Positions 53,798 to 62,924 of a DNA stretch of 64,000 nucleotides are shown one piece after another. Under the pieces are notes generated by a model that saw only the letters and a list, made by a program, of their open reading frames with translations, had not been told where the DNA came from and did no database searches. Numbering within the stretch: the first letter of the stretch is position 1; every line of letters starts with the position of its first letter. The stretch is from positions 5,580,001-5,644,000 of the forward strand of contig NZ_CP047020.1 in the NCBI RefSeq assembly GCF_009796285.1. The letters run 5' to 3'. The position numbers were made by a program, and so were the translations under genes. The DNA is from Streptomyces broussonetiae (GTDB taxonomy: Bacteria; Actinomycetota; Actinomycetes; Streptomycetales; Streptomycetaceae).

Positions 53798-54253
53798 ATG
53801 GCGGAGCAGAACCCGCTCAAGATCCACAACCTCCGTCCCGCCCCGGGCGCCAAGACCGCCAAGACCCGTGTCGGTCGTGGTGAGGCGTCGAAGGGTAAGA
53901 CGGCCGGTCGTGGTACCAAGGGCACGAAGGCCCGTTACCAGGTTCCGGAGCGCTTCGAGGGTGGCCAGATGCCGCTCCACATGCGCCTCCCGAAGCTCAA
54001 GGGCTTCAAGAACCCGTTCAAGACCGAGTTCCAGGTCGTGAACCTCGACAAGCTGGCCGCGCTCTACCCCGAGGGTGGCGAGGTCACGGTCGAGGGTCTG
54101 GTGGCCAAGGGTGCCGTTCGCAAGAACAGCCTCGTCAAGGTCCTCGGCCAGGGCGAGATCTCCGTGGCGCTGCAGGTGACGGTGGACGCCGTCTCCGGCT
54201 CCGCCAAGGAGAAGATCACCGCCGCCGGCGGTACGGTCACCGAGCTGGTCTGA
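53798..54253 (+). CDS. rplO: 50S ribosomal protein L15
   Basis: 151 residues. N-terminal basic region RPAPGAKTAKTRVGRGEASK, then KGTKARYQVPERFEGGQMPL, and a globular C-terminal part with VEGLVAKGAVRKNSLVKVLG. Late assembly protein of the 50S. A strong hairpin (54288-54323) follows, so secY likely has additional control. Confidence 0.98.
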   Translation: MAEQNPLKIHNLRPAPGAKTAKTRVGRGEASKGKTAGRGTKGTKARYQVPERFEGGQMPLHMRLPKLKGFKNPFKTEFQVVNLDKLAALYPEGGEVTVEGLVAKGAVRKNSLVKVLGQGEISVALQVTVDAVSGSAKEKITAAGGTVTELV

Positions 54254-54287
54254 GCCCCTCAGGCCCCTCGATGACATGAACGATCCC

Positions 54288-54323
54288 GACCGGGGATATC
54301 CCACATATGGGGTATCCCCGGTC
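54288..54323 (+). terminator. hairpin between rplO and secY
   Basis: GACCGGGGATA (54288-54298) and TATCCCCGGTC (54313-54323), perfect 11-bp arms; no T-run. It probably attenuates transcription into secY. The 244-nt gap probably contains a secY promoter, which I cannot place firmly. Confidence 0.75.
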
Positions 54324-54497
54324 GGTCGTTCCTAGGAAAGTGGTCTCGCCGGTAAGGTGGCCAGCACTGCCCACTTTCGTTGGGTGCTTCCCATGGGGCA
54401 CCCTGAGCGGCAGTTGACCGTTAGTAATTCGTCTGTATCCGTCGAACCTCAAGACCGTCACCCTTGACGCAGTTGCGCGGGGGTCGCAGGAGGCACC

Positions 54498-55811
54498 GTG
54501 CTCACCGCGTTCGCCCGGGCGTTCAGGACGCCCGACCTGCGCAAGAAGCTGCTCTTCACGCTGGCCATCATCGTGGTCTACCGCGTGGGTACCCACATCC
54601 CGATCCCCGGCGTCAACTACAAGGCCGTCCAGCAGTGTGTGAGCGAGGCGGGGGCCAACCAGGGCCTCTTCGGCCTCGTGAACATGTTCAGCGGCGGGGC
54701 GCTGCTGCAGATCACGGTCTTCGCGCTCGGCATCATGCCGTACATCACCGCCAGCATCATTCTTCAGCTGCTGACCGTGGTCATCCCGCGCCTCGAGGCC
54801 CTGAAGAAGGAGGGCCAGGCCGGTACGGCGAAGATCACGCAGTACACCCGGTACCTGACCGTGGCGCTCGCCATCCTCCAGGGCACCGGCCTCGTCGCCA
54901 CCGCCCGCAGCGGCGCGCTGTTCAACGGCTGCTCGGTCGCCTCGAGCATCGTCCCGGACCAGGCCATCTTCTCGACGATCACCATGGTCGTGTGCATGAC
55001 CGCCGGCACCTGTGTCGTGATGTGGCTCGGTGAGCTGATCACCGACCGCGGCATCGGCAACGGCATGTCGATCCTGATGTTCATCTCGATCGCCGCGACC
55101 TTCCCGTCCGCGCTGTGGGCGATCAAGAAGCAGGGCACCCTGGCCGGCGGCTGGATCGAGTTCGGCACGGTCATCCTGATCGGCCTGGTGATGGTCGCGC
55201 TCGTCGTCTTCGTCGAGCAGGCCCAGCGTCGCATCCCGGTGCAGTACGCCAAGCGCATGATCGGTCGTCGTTCCTACGGTGGTACGTCCACGTACATCCC
55301 GCTCAAGGTGAACCAGGCGGGTGTGATTCCGGTCATCTTCGCCTCCTCGCTGCTCTACATCCCGGCGCTCGTGGCGCAGTTCGCGGGAGGCAAGTCGGGC
55401 TGGAAGACGTGGGTCGAGCAGAACCTCACCAAGGGCGATCACCCGATTTACATCACGATGTACTTCTTGCTCATCGTTTTCTTCGCGTTCTTCTACGTCG
55501 CTATCTCCTTCAACCCCGAGGAAGTAGCCGACAACATGAAGAAGTATGGTGGCTTCATCCCGGGCATCCGGGCTGGCCGACCGACCGCTGAGTACCTCAG
55601 CTACGTGCTCAACCGGATCACCTGGCCGGGTTCGCTGTATCTGGGTCTGATCGCTCTCGTGCCGACAATGGCGTTGGTGGGCTTTGGGGCAAGCCAGAAC
55701 TTCCCCTTCGGCGGGACCAGCATCCTGATCATCGTGGGTGTCGGGCTCGAGACGGTGAAGCAGATCGAGAGCCAGCTCCAGCAGCGCAATTACGAAGGGT
55801 TCCTCCGCTGA
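54498..55811 (+). CDS. secY: preprotein translocase subunit SecY
   Basis: 437 residues, GTG at 54498 after AGGAGG. Ten transmembrane helices are expected; landmarks are RVGTHIPIPGVNYKAVQQC in the first part, SILMFISIAATFPSAL, the cytosolic loop EQAQRRIPVQYAKRMIGRRS that docks on the ribosome, and NRITWPGSLYLGLIALVPTM near the end. It is the channel of the Sec translocon with SecE (17306). Overlaps adk by 1 nt. Confidence 0.97.
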   Translation: MLTAFARAFRTPDLRKKLLFTLAIIVVYRVGTHIPIPGVNYKAVQQCVSEAGANQGLFGLVNMFSGGALLQITVFALGIMPYITASIILQLLTVVIPRLEALKKEGQAGTAKITQYTRYLTVALAILQGTGLVATARSGALFNGCSVASSIVPDQAIFSTITMVVCMTAGTCVVMWLGELITDRGIGNGMSILMFISIAATFPSALWAIKKQGTLAGGWIEFGTVILIGLVMVALVVFVEQAQRRIPVQYAKRMIGRRSYGGTSTYIPLKVNQAGVIPVIFASSLLYIPALVAQFAGGKSGWKTWVEQNLTKGDHPIYITMYFLLIVFFAFFYVAISFNPEEVADNMKKYGGFIPGIRAGRPTAEYLSYVLNRITWPGSLYLGLIALVPTMALVGFGASQNFPFGGTSILIIVGVGLETVKQIESQLQQRNYEGFLR

Positions 55812-56473
55812 TGCGTATCGTCCTCGTCGGGCCGCCGGGTGCCGGTAAGGGAACGCAGGCCGTCCGGCTCGCCAAGGAGCTGGGCATCCCGCACATCTCC
55901 ACGGGAGACCTGTTCCGGGCCAACATCAGCCAGCAGACCAAGCTGGGCATGGACGCGAAGTCGTACATGGACCGCGGCGAGCTGGTGCCGGACGCGATCA
56001 CCATCGGGATGGCCAAGGACCGCATGGAGCAGCCGGACGCCGAGGGTGGCTTCCTGCTGGACGGCTTCCCGCGCAACGTCTCGCAGGCCGAGGCCCTGGA
56101 CGAGCTGCTGACCAGCGAGGGCATCAGGCTGGACGCCGTCCTGGACCTGGAGGTCCCGGAGGACGAGGTCGTCAAGCGCATCGCCGGCCGGCGCATCTGC
56201 CGTAACGACTCCTCGCACGTGTTCCACGTGACGTACACGCCGCCCAAGAAGGAGGGCGTGTGCGACGTCTGCGGCGGTGAGCTGTACCAGCGCGACGACG
56301 ACTCCGAGGAGACCGTCCGCACGCGGCTCGAGGTCTACCACACGCAGACCGAGCCGATCATCGACTACTACAAGACGCAGGGCCTGGTCGTGACGATCTC
56401 CGCCCTGGGTCCCGTCGACGAGATCACGCAGCGGGCGCTGGAGGCTCTCAAGCGCGAGAAGGCCGAGCAGTAG
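55811..56473 (+). CDS. adk: adenylate kinase
   Basis: 220 residues. P-loop GPPGAGKGTQAVRLAKELGI, then ISTGDLFRANI and LLDGFPRNVSQAEALDELL. The lid contains a C-x5-H and C-x2-C set (CRNDSSHVFHV and EGVCDVCGGELYQRDDD), so it is the long, probably zinc-binding form. It interconverts ATP, ADP and AMP. ATG at 55811 overlaps secY's stop. Confidence 0.97.
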   Translation: MRIVLVGPPGAGKGTQAVRLAKELGIPHISTGDLFRANISQQTKLGMDAKSYMDRGELVPDAITIGMAKDRMEQPDAEGGFLLDGFPRNVSQAEALDELLTSEGIRLDAVLDLEVPEDEVVKRIAGRRICRNDSSHVFHVTYTPPKKEGVCDVCGGELYQRDDDSEETVRTRLEVYHTQTEPIIDYYKTQGLVVTISALGPVDEITQRALEALKREKAEQ

Positions 56474-56488
56474 ATTCACGGCCCTTTC

Positions 56489-56520
56489 CGGCCGCGGCGC
56501 CCCTCGGGGTGCCGCGGCCG
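56489..56520 (+). terminator. hairpin between adk and map
   Basis: Perfect CGGCCGCGGC (56489-56498) and GCCGCGGCCG (56511-56520) arms, loop of 12 nt. Confidence 0.7.
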
Positions 56521-56575
56521 TAGTGTTGTACAGATACACCCCAGTCGACGTGAGTGACGGAGAGCGCAGGCCCCC

Positions 56576-57412
56576 ATGGTGCAGATCAAGACGCCCGAGC
56601 AGATCGCCAAGATGCGTGCGGCGGGCCTGGTCGTAGCCGCCATCCACGCGGCCACCCGTGAGGCCGCGGTGCCCGGGGCCAGCACCAAGGATCTGGACGA
56701 GGTCGCCCGCAAGGTCCTCGCCGAGCACGGCGCGAAGTCGAACTTCCTCGGCTACGGCGGCTTCCCCGCGACGATCTGCACCTCCGTGAACGACGTGGTC
56801 GTCCACGGCATCCCCTCCGAGGAGGTCGTCCTCAAGGACGGCGACATCATCTCCATCGACTGCGGCGCGATCATCGACGGCTGGCACGGCGACGCGGCCT
56901 ACACCGCCTTCGTGGGCTCGGGGCACGCTCCGGAGCTGGTCGAGCTGTCCCGGGTGACGGAAGAGTCGATGTGGGCCGGCATCGCGGCCATGAAGCAGGG
57001 CAACCGCCTGGTGGACGTCTCCCGTGCGATCGAGACGTACATCCGCCGCCAGCCGAAGCCGGGCGGCGGCAAGTACGGGATCATCGAGGACTACGGCGGT
57101 CACGGCATCGGCACCGAGATGCACATGGACCCGCATCTGCTGAACTACGTCGACCGCCGCCGCGGCAAGGGCCCCAAGCTGGTCCCCGGATTCTGCCTCG
57201 CGATCGAGCCGATGGTCTCCCTCGGCACCCCGCGCACCGAGGTCCTGTCGGACGACTGGACGGTCATCACGACGGACGGCACCTGGTCCTCCCACTGGGA
57301 GCACTCGGTGGCCCTGACGCCACAGGGCCCGCTGGTCCTCACCGCCCCCGACGGCGGCCGGGCGAAGCTGGCCGAGCACGGCATCCAGGCTGCTCCCGAC
57401 CCGCTTGCATAG
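56576..57412 (+). CDS. map: type I methionine aminopeptidase
   Basis: 278 residues, ATG at 56576. Metal ligands: two Asp in SIDCGAIIDGWHGDAAYT, His in GGHGIGTEMHMD, Glu in LAIEPMVSLG and the last Glu in SSHWEHSVALT. It removes the N-terminal Met from new proteins, which suits its place beside ribosomal genes. Own promoter likely after the hairpin upstream. Followed by 140 nt before infA. Confidence 0.97.
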   Translation: MVQIKTPEQIAKMRAAGLVVAAIHAATREAAVPGASTKDLDEVARKVLAEHGAKSNFLGYGGFPATICTSVNDVVVHGIPSEEVVLKDGDIISIDCGAIIDGWHGDAAYTAFVGSGHAPELVELSRVTEESMWAGIAAMKQGNRLVDVSRAIETYIRRQPKPGGGKYGIIEDYGGHGIGTEMHMDPHLLNYVDRRRGKGPKLVPGFCLAIEPMVSLGTPRTEVLSDDWTVITTDGTWSSHWEHSVALTPQGPLVLTAPDGGRAKLAEHGIQAAPDPLA

Positions 57413-57552
57413 TGATCTCCCTCGTAGGGCAGACTTCCTCGATTCGCCTTTCAGGGTGCGCCGACGTAGACTGACTCGTCGGCTCTCGTGCACTCGCATG
57501 TCCGCATGCTTGCAAGAGAGTCGATCAAGGTAGTCGATTCGAAGGGCGAAGC

Positions 57553-57774
57553 GTGGCCAAGAAGCAAGGTGCCATCGAGATCGAGGGCACTGTCGTCGAG
57601 TCTCTGCCGAACGCCATGTTCAAGGTCGAGCTCCAGAACGGCCACCAGGTCCTGGCACACATCAGCGGCAAGATGCGTATGCACTACATCCGCATCCTCC
57701 CTGACGACCGGGTCGTGGTGGAGCTGTCTCCGTACGACCTGACGCGTGGCCGGATCGTCTACCGGTACAAGTAG
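57553..57774 (+). CDS. infA: translation initiation factor IF-1
   Basis: 73 residues from a GTG at 57553: MAKKQGAIEIEGTVVESLPN, then VLAHISGKMRMHYIRILPDD. An OB-fold protein that occupies the 30S A site during initiation. The ribosome site before the GTG is weak (GAAGGGCGAA). Short hairpin CACCCCG/CGGGGTG follows (57784-57803). rpmJ begins 59 nt after the stop. Confidence 0.97.
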   Translation: MAKKQGAIEIEGTVVESLPNAMFKVELQNGHQVLAHISGKMRMHYIRILPDDRVVVELSPYDLTRGRIVYRYK

Positions 57775-57783
57775 ATCTTGCCC

Positions 57784-57803
57784 GCACCCCGTCTCGGCGG
57801 GGT
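57784..57803 (+). terminator. hairpin between infA and rpmJ
   Basis: CACCCCG and CGGGGTG arms with TCTCGG loop. Small; may adjust rpmJ expression. Confidence 0.4.
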
Positions 57804-57833
57804 GGTGGCACTGACCCGGAGAACCTCAATCCC

Positions 57834-57947
57834 ATGAAGGTCAAGCCGAGCGTCAAGAAGATCTGCGACAAGTGCAGGGTGATCCGCCGTCACGGTCGGG
57901 TCATGGTCATTTGCGAGAACCCGCGCCACAAGCAGCGCCAGGGCTGA
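57834..57947 (+). CDS. rpmJ: 50S ribosomal protein L36, zinc-binding form
   Basis: 37 residues from the ATG at 57834: MKVKPSVKKICDKCRVIRRH, then MVICENPRHKQRQG. Zinc ligands C11, C14, C27 and H33, so it is the zinc-containing type. It is the smallest ribosomal protein, deep in the 50S. GGAGAACCTC precedes the start. The gap to rpsM is 192 nt. Confidence 0.97.
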   Translation: MKVKPSVKKICDKCRVIRRHGRVMVICENPRHKQRQG

Positions 57948-58139
57948 CGCACGACCATCACCCTCTGCACCTCTATCGCAGAGATTCGCGCGACGCGAGC
58001 AGAATTTGTTCATACGCAGAGCCCGAGCCATCCAGCTCGACACCCCCGGTTCGGAGGCCGGGGACCCGGTTCGTACCTCGTACGGCGGCCGGGACACGGT
58101 TCTGTGGAAGACCTCCGAAAGATCACCAGGAGCCATTGA

Positions 58140-58520
58140 ATGGCACGCGTTTCCGGTGTTGACATCCCGCGCGAAAAGCGCGTGGAGGTCGCCCTCACCT
58201 ACGTGTTCGGCATCGGCCGGACCCTCTCCCAGCTGACGCTGGCCGAGACCGGCATCGACCCGAACACTCGCGTCCGTGACCTGACCGAAGAGCAGCTGGT
58301 CGCGATCCGCGAGTACGTCGACAACAACATCAAGACCGAGGGTGACCTCCGTCGCGAGATCCAGGCCGACATCCGCCGCAAGGTCGAGATCGGCTGCTAC
58401 CAGGGTCTCCGTCACCGTCGCGGTCTGCCCGTCCGCGGTCAGCGCACCAGCACCAACGCCCGCACCCGCAAGGGCCCGCGTCGCGCCATCGCCGGTAAGA
58501 AGAAGCCGGGCAAGAAGTAG
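58140..58520 (+). CDS. rpsM: 30S ribosomal protein S13
   Basis: 126 residues: MARVSGVDIPREKRVEVALT, YVFGIGRTLSQLTLAETGID, and the C-terminal basic tail beginning HRRGLPVRGQRTSTNARTRK that contacts P-site tRNA and forms bridges to the 50S. First gene of the alpha set; rpsK follows after 66 nt. Confidence 0.98.
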   Translation: MARVSGVDIPREKRVEVALTYVFGIGRTLSQLTLAETGIDPNTRVRDLTEEQLVAIREYVDNNIKTEGDLRREIQADIRRKVEIGCYQGLRHRRGLPVRGQRTSTNARTRKGPRRAIAGKKKPGKK

Positions 58521-58586
58521 TCCGCAGCGGACTCGCCGTCCAGCGGTCTTCGCTGTAGGACCGACCACCTCCCGTAGGAGTTATAG

Positions 58587-58991
58587 ATGCCCCCCAAGGG
58601 TCGTCAGGGCGCTGCCAAGAAGGTGCGCCGCAAGGAAAAGAAGAACGTCGCTCACGGCCACGCGCACATCAAGAGCACGTTCAACAACACGATCGTCTCC
58701 ATCACGGACCCGTCCGGCAACGTGATCTCCTGGGCCTCCGCCGGCCACGTCGGCTTCAAGGGTTCCCGGAAGTCCACGCCGTTCGCCGCGCAGATGGCCG
58801 CCGAGTCGGCTGCCCGCCGCGCTCAGGAGCACGGCATGCGCAAGGTCGACGTGTTCGTCAAGGGCCCGGGCTCCGGTCGTGAGACCGCGATCCGCTCCCT
58901 GCAGGCCACGGGCCTCGAGGTCGGCTCCATCCAGGACGTCACCCCGACCCCGCACAACGGCTGCCGCCCGCCGAAGCGCCGCCGCGTCTGA
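58587..58991 (+). CDS. rpsK: 30S ribosomal protein S11
   Basis: 134 residues. N-terminal basic region MPPKGRQGAAKKVRRKEKKN, core HIKSTFNNTIVSITDPSGNV and end NGCRPPKRRRV. It shapes the platform around the Shine-Dalgarno helix. GTAGGAGTTATAG precedes the ATG. rpoA is 127 nt downstream; note there is no rpsD between them, as is common in Streptomyces. Confidence 0.98.
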   Translation: MPPKGRQGAAKKVRRKEKKNVAHGHAHIKSTFNNTIVSITDPSGNVISWASAGHVGFKGSRKSTPFAAQMAAESAARRAQEHGMRKVDVFVKGPGSGRETAIRSLQATGLEVGSIQDVTPTPHNGCRPPKRRRV

Positions 58992-59118
58992 CGCGTAGCG
59001 CTCCGCTGGTTTGCGGTTTCGGGCGGTACGGCGCTGTACATGCGCCGTGCCGCCCGTACCCTTGCAGTACAGAGTCGGGCGTCAAATAGCGGGCGCCCCT
59101 GACTGAAGGATTCTTTCC

Positions 59119-60141
59119 ATGCTGATCGCTCAGCGTCCCTCGTTGACCGAAGAGGTCGTCGACGAGTTCCGCTCCCGGTTCGTGATCGAGCCGCTGGAGC
59201 CGGGCTTCGGCTACACCCTCGGCAACTCCCTGCGCCGTACCCTCCTGTCCTCGATCCCCGGCGCTGCTGTCACCAGCATCCGCATCGACGGTGTCCTGCA
59301 CGAGTTCACCACCGTGCCGGGCGTCAAGGAGGACGTCACCGACCTGATCCTCAACATCAAGCAGCTGGTCGTCTCCTCGGAGCACGACGAGCCGGTCGTG
59401 ATGTACCTGCGCAAGCAGGGCCCGGGTCTGGTCACCGCCGCCGACATCGCGCCCCCGGCCGGTGTCGAGGTGCACAACCCCGACCTCGTCCTCGCCACGC
59501 TCAACGGCAAGGGCAAGCTGGAGATGGAGCTGACCGTCGAGCGCGGTCGCGGCTACGTCTCCGCCGTGCAGAACAAGCAGGTGGGCCAGGAGATCGGCCG
59601 TATCCCGGTCGACTCCATCTACTCGCCGGTGCTCAAGGTCACGTACAAGGTCGAGGCCACGCGTGTCGAGCAGCGCACCGATTTCGACAAGCTGATCGTC
59701 GACGTCGAGACCAAGCAGGCCATGCGCCCGCGCGACGCCATGGCGTCCGCCGGCAAGACCCTGGTCGAGCTGTTCGGTCTCGCCCGCGAGCTGAACATCG
59801 ACGCCGAGGGCATCGACATGGGCCCGTCCCCCACGGACGCCGCCCTGGCCGCCGACCTCGCGCTGCCGATCGAGGAGCTGGAACTCACCGTCCGCTCCTA
59901 CAACTGCCTCAAGCGTGAGGGCATCCACTCCGTGGGTGAGCTGGTCGCGCGCTCCGAGGCCGACCTGCTGGACATCCGCAACTTCGGTGCGAAGTCCATC
60001 GACGAGGTCAAGGCGAAGCTGGCCGGCATGGGCCTGGCGCTCAAGGACAGCCCGCCCGGATTCGACCCGACCGCCGCCGCGGACGCCTTCGGTGCGGACG
60101 ACGACGCGGACGCCGGGTTCGTCGAGACCGAGCAGTACTAA
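59119..60141 (+). CDS. rpoA: RNA polymerase alpha subunit
   Basis: 340 residues. The N-terminal dimerisation domain has EPLEPGFGYTLGNSLRRTLL and VLHEFTTVPGVKEDVTDLIL. The C-terminal domain holds the two helix-hairpin-helix elements (LTVRSYNCLKREGIHSVGEL, DLLDIRNFGAKSIDEVKAKL) that bind UP elements and activators. The acidic tail (ADDDADAGFVETEQY) is typical of the genus. It nucleates RNA polymerase assembly with RpoB and RpoC. Confidence 0.98.
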   Translation: MLIAQRPSLTEEVVDEFRSRFVIEPLEPGFGYTLGNSLRRTLLSSIPGAAVTSIRIDGVLHEFTTVPGVKEDVTDLILNIKQLVVSSEHDEPVVMYLRKQGPGLVTAADIAPPAGVEVHNPDLVLATLNGKGKLEMELTVERGRGYVSAVQNKQVGQEIGRIPVDSIYSPVLKVTYKVEATRVEQRTDFDKLIVDVETKQAMRPRDAMASAGKTLVELFGLARELNIDAEGIDMGPSPTDAALAADLALPIEELELTVRSYNCLKREGIHSVGELVARSEADLLDIRNFGAKSIDEVKAKLAGMGLALKDSPPGFDPTAAADAFGADDDADAGFVETEQY

Positions 60142-60315
60142 GCGCTCCGCGGGGAGGCCGTACTGCGTCTGCGGACCGGTTGTGGCTGGTCGCGCAGTTC
60201 CCCGCGCCCCTTCCAGGCCCCCTTCGGGGAGCCTGGATCTCCGACAGACAACCGTCTGCTCGGATACTGACCCCGGTACCTGACACGGCCGGGGCAGACA
60301 CACAGGAGAAGAACC

Positions 60316-60819
60316 ATGCCGAAGCCCACCAAGGGTGCCCGTCTGGGCGGCAGCGCCGCGCACGAGAAGCTGCTCCTCGCGAACCTCGCGAAGAGCCTCT
60401 TCGAGCACGGCCGTATCACCACCACCGAGGCGAAGGCCCGCCGCCTGCGCCCGTACGCCGAGCGTCTGGTCACCAAGGCGAAGAAGGGCGACCTTCACAA
60501 CCGCCGTCAGGTGCTCCAGGTCATCACGGACAAGAGCATCGTCCACACGCTCTTCACCGAGATCGGCCCGCGGTACGAGAACCGTCCCGGTGGCTACACC
60601 CGCATCACCAAGATCGGTAACCGCCGTGGCGACAACGCGCCCATGGCCGTCATCGAGCTGGTCGAGGCGCTGACGGTTGCGCAGCAGGCCACCGGCGAGG
60701 CCGAGGCCGCCACCAAGCGTGCGGTCAAGGAGGCCGATGAGGCCAAGGCCGCGGAGACCACCGAGGCTCCGGCCGAGGAGGCCACCGAGGCTGCCGCCGA
60801 GGAGTCGAAGGACGCCTGA
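60316..60819 (+). CDS. rplQ: 50S ribosomal protein L17
   Basis: 167 residues, of which the first 118 or so are the L17 core (RLGGSAAHEKLLLANLAKSL, IGPRYENRPGGYTRITKIGN). The remainder is a low-complexity tail of Ala, Glu and Lys (AETTEAPAEEATEAAAEESK) common in high-GC actinobacteria. L17 lies near the tunnel exit. Followed by a clear terminator (60840-60873). Confidence 0.98.
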   Translation: MPKPTKGARLGGSAAHEKLLLANLAKSLFEHGRITTTEAKARRLRPYAERLVTKAKKGDLHNRRQVLQVITDKSIVHTLFTEIGPRYENRPGGYTRITKIGNRRGDNAPMAVIELVEALTVAQQATGEAEAATKRAVKEADEAKAAETTEAPAEEATEAAAEESKDA

Positions 60820-60839
60820 GGCTCTGCCTGACGCGGAAA

Positions 60840-60873
60840 GCGGGTCCGCCCTTAGGGGCGGGCCCGCTTTTTC
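60840..60873 (+). terminator. terminator after rplQ
   Basis: GCGGGTCCGCC (60840-60850) pairs with the GGCGGGCCCGC segment ending at 60867 (one G-T), followed by TTTTTCT. Confidence 0.85.
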
Positions 60874-60894
60874 TGCACCTGAGAGGATCTCTGT

Positions 60895-61749
60895 GTGAGT
60901 GACGAAGTACAGCCCGGCCACGTGCGTGTCCGCCTCGACCTGTCCTACGACGGGACCGACTTCCACGGCTGGGCCAAGCAGGCCGGCGGCAGGCGGACGG
61001 TGCAGGGGGAGATCGAGGACGCGCTGCGGACCGTCACGCGGTCCCGGGAGACGTACGAGCTGACCGTGGCCGGACGCACCGACGCCGGGGTGCACGCGCG
61101 GGGCCAGGTGGCGCACGTGGACCTGCCCGAGGGCGTCTGGCGGGAGCATCACGACAAGCTCCTCAAGCGGCTCGCCGGGCGGCTGCCCAAGGACGTGCGG
61201 GTGTGGGCGCTCAGGCCGGCTCCGGCCGGCTTCAACGCGCGGTTCTCGGCGGTCTGGCGGCGCTATGCGTACCGGGTCACCGACAACCCCGGGGGCGTGG
61301 ACCCCCTGCTGCGCAACCACGTTCTCTGGCACGACTGGCCGCTCGACGCGGACGCCATGAACGAGGCGGCCCGGCACCTGCTCGGTGAGCACGACTTCGC
61401 CGCCTACTGCAAGAAGCGGGAGGGGGCGACCACCATTCGCACCCTTCAGGAGCTGAGTCTCGTGCGCGGGTCCGACGGGATCATCACCGCCACCGTGCGT
61501 GCCGACGCCTTCTGCCACAACATGGTGCGCTCGCTGATCGGCGCGCTGCTGTTCGTCGGAGACGGGCACCGCGACCCGCAGTGGCCCGGGAAGGTGCTGG
61601 CCGCGGGGGTGCGGGACTCCGCCGTACACGTCGTACGGCCGCACGGGCTGACCCTGGAGGAGGTCGGCTACCCCGCCGACGAGCTGCTGGCCGCGCGCAG
61701 CAAGGAGGCGCGGAACAAGCGTTCGCTGCCGTCGGCGGGGTGCTGCTGA
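60895..61749 (+). CDS. truA: tRNA pseudouridine(38-40) synthase
   Basis: 284 residues from a GTG at 60895 after GAGAGGAT. The catalytic Asp lies in YELTVAGRTDAGVHARGQVA. Other landmarks: YDGTDFHGWAKQAGGRRTVQ near the start and ADAFCHNMVRSLIGALLFVG toward the end. It modifies tRNA anticodon-arm positions 38-40. Residues about 130-150 carry a short genus-specific insert. Located 75 nt after rplQ beyond its terminator. Confidence 0.96.
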   Translation: MSDEVQPGHVRVRLDLSYDGTDFHGWAKQAGGRRTVQGEIEDALRTVTRSRETYELTVAGRTDAGVHARGQVAHVDLPEGVWREHHDKLLKRLAGRLPKDVRVWALRPAPAGFNARFSAVWRRYAYRVTDNPGGVDPLLRNHVLWHDWPLDADAMNEAARHLLGEHDFAAYCKKREGATTIRTLQELSLVRGSDGIITATVRADAFCHNMVRSLIGALLFVGDGHRDPQWPGKVLAAGVRDSAVHVVRPHGLTLEEVGYPADELLAARSKEARNKRSLPSAGCC

Positions 61750-61750
61750 G

Positions 61751-62626
61751 CTACTGGTTCGCCGCCGTGGAGGCCTGGGCCTGGCCGCGGCGGTAGATCT
61801 GGTCGAAGGTGAACTGCTGCAGGTCGTTGCCGACGCCGAAGATCTTCGTGTCCTTGTTGGTCACGTTCTTGCCGTCGGTGAAGCCGACGGTGGTGAAGTA
61901 GGCGTAGCGGCCGACGGAGTTCGCGGTGGTCAGACAGACCGCGGCGTTGCAGAAGTCCTTGACGCCCTTGCCGGGCAGGGAGCGCACCATGGCGTTCTTG
62001 GTGGCCTGGTTCTTGACCTTCGTGGCCTGGGCCTGGCCGTCGAAGAGGGCGACGCCGACGGTGACCGCGATGCCGCCGCCGCTGCTGTAGGTCGCGCGGA
62101 TCAGCCGGGTGCAGCCGCCGGCGGTGAGGATCTTGGGCAGGTTGCCGCCGGCGGCGGAGGCGCAGCTGGTGGTGTCGGCCGTGGCGCCCTTCTTGTACAC
62201 CGTGTTCCCCACGGTCAGCTGGGTGCCCGGGAAGAGGGTGGCGGCGCTGATCGGGGCCTTGTCCTTCTTGGCGCTGGAGATGAATTCCTTCGGGTCCAGC
62301 GGCGGAGGGGCGCTGGTGGGCGCGAAGGACGGCGTGGCCGAGCCGTTCGGCGCGGAGGCGCTGGCCGGCAGTTTGGTCGGGTTGCCCGACGCGTTGTCGC
62401 TGCCGTTCGCGGACGCCACGGCCATGGCCACGGCGGTGCCGACGGCTATCGCGGCGAGCGCGCCGCCGCCGATGAACAGCAGCCTGCGGCGCTTGGTGCG
62501 GGTCTCGGAGGCCTCCGCGAGCGCGGCCCAGTCCGGAGTCCCGTCGTCGCCGCTGTTCCAGGGCTGCTGGGAATTAGGTTTCCAGGGATCCCACTGAGAC
62601 TGGGGTCCCCCCTGCCCGTAACTCAT
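61751..62626 (-). CDS. membrane-anchored extracytoplasmic protein
   Basis: 291 residues starting at the ATG at 62626 (MSYGQGGPQSQWDPWKPNSQ); the frame extends 19 codons further up, but GC-rich shadow. The first 45 residues are polar and Gln/Pro/Trp-rich. A transmembrane helix sits near 48-70 (LLFIGGGALAAIAVGTAVAM) and a Ser/Ala/Pro linker precedes a C-terminal beta-rich domain with several Cys (TTSCASAAGG, GGCTRLIRATY, CNAAVC) that probably forms disulfides outside the cell. Function unknown. Convergent with truA. Confidence 0.8.
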   Translation of the reverse strand: MSYGQGGPQSQWDPWKPNSQQPWNSGDDGTPDWAALAEASETRTKRRRLLFIGGGALAAIAVGTAVAMAVASANGSDNASGNPTKLPASASAPNGSATPSFAPTSAPPPLDPKEFISSAKKDKAPISAATLFPGTQLTVGNTVYKKGATADTTSCASAAGGNLPKILTAGGCTRLIRATYSSGGGIAVTVGVALFDGQAQATKVKNQATKNAMVRSLPGKGVKDFCNAAVCLTTANSVGRYAYFTTVGFTDGKNVTNKDTKIFGVGNDLQQFTFDQIYRRGQAQASTAANQ

Positions 62627-62718
62627 GGGGCGCATCTTAGACGGGGCGCCCGGGGTGCCGGAGCGCCTGCGGCGGCATGCCACGTTTGTCCGCCGGTGTG
62701 ACCGGGAAGAGCGTCGTT

Positions 62719-62748
62719 TTGACCCGTCCGGGGCCCTGCAGGTAACCT
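62719..62748 (+). promoter_or_regulatory. candidate rplM-rpsI promoter
   Basis: TTGACC (62719-62724) and TAACCT (62743-62748) with 18-bp spacing. It would give a leader of about 170 nt before rplM. Confidence 0.6.
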
Positions 62749-62924
62749 GCTTCTTCGTTGTGTATTGGCTTGCTCATTCTCACGGGACGGGCCCTTACAC
62801 CGGTCCACCGGGCCGATGACCAGCGATCAGCACGCGGTTTGCGTCACCGCGGTGCGGTCAAGGCTGTCGTGATCGTTTCGGTGACCTGTTCAGGACCATT
62901 CACTCGAAGCGAAGGCTACGAACC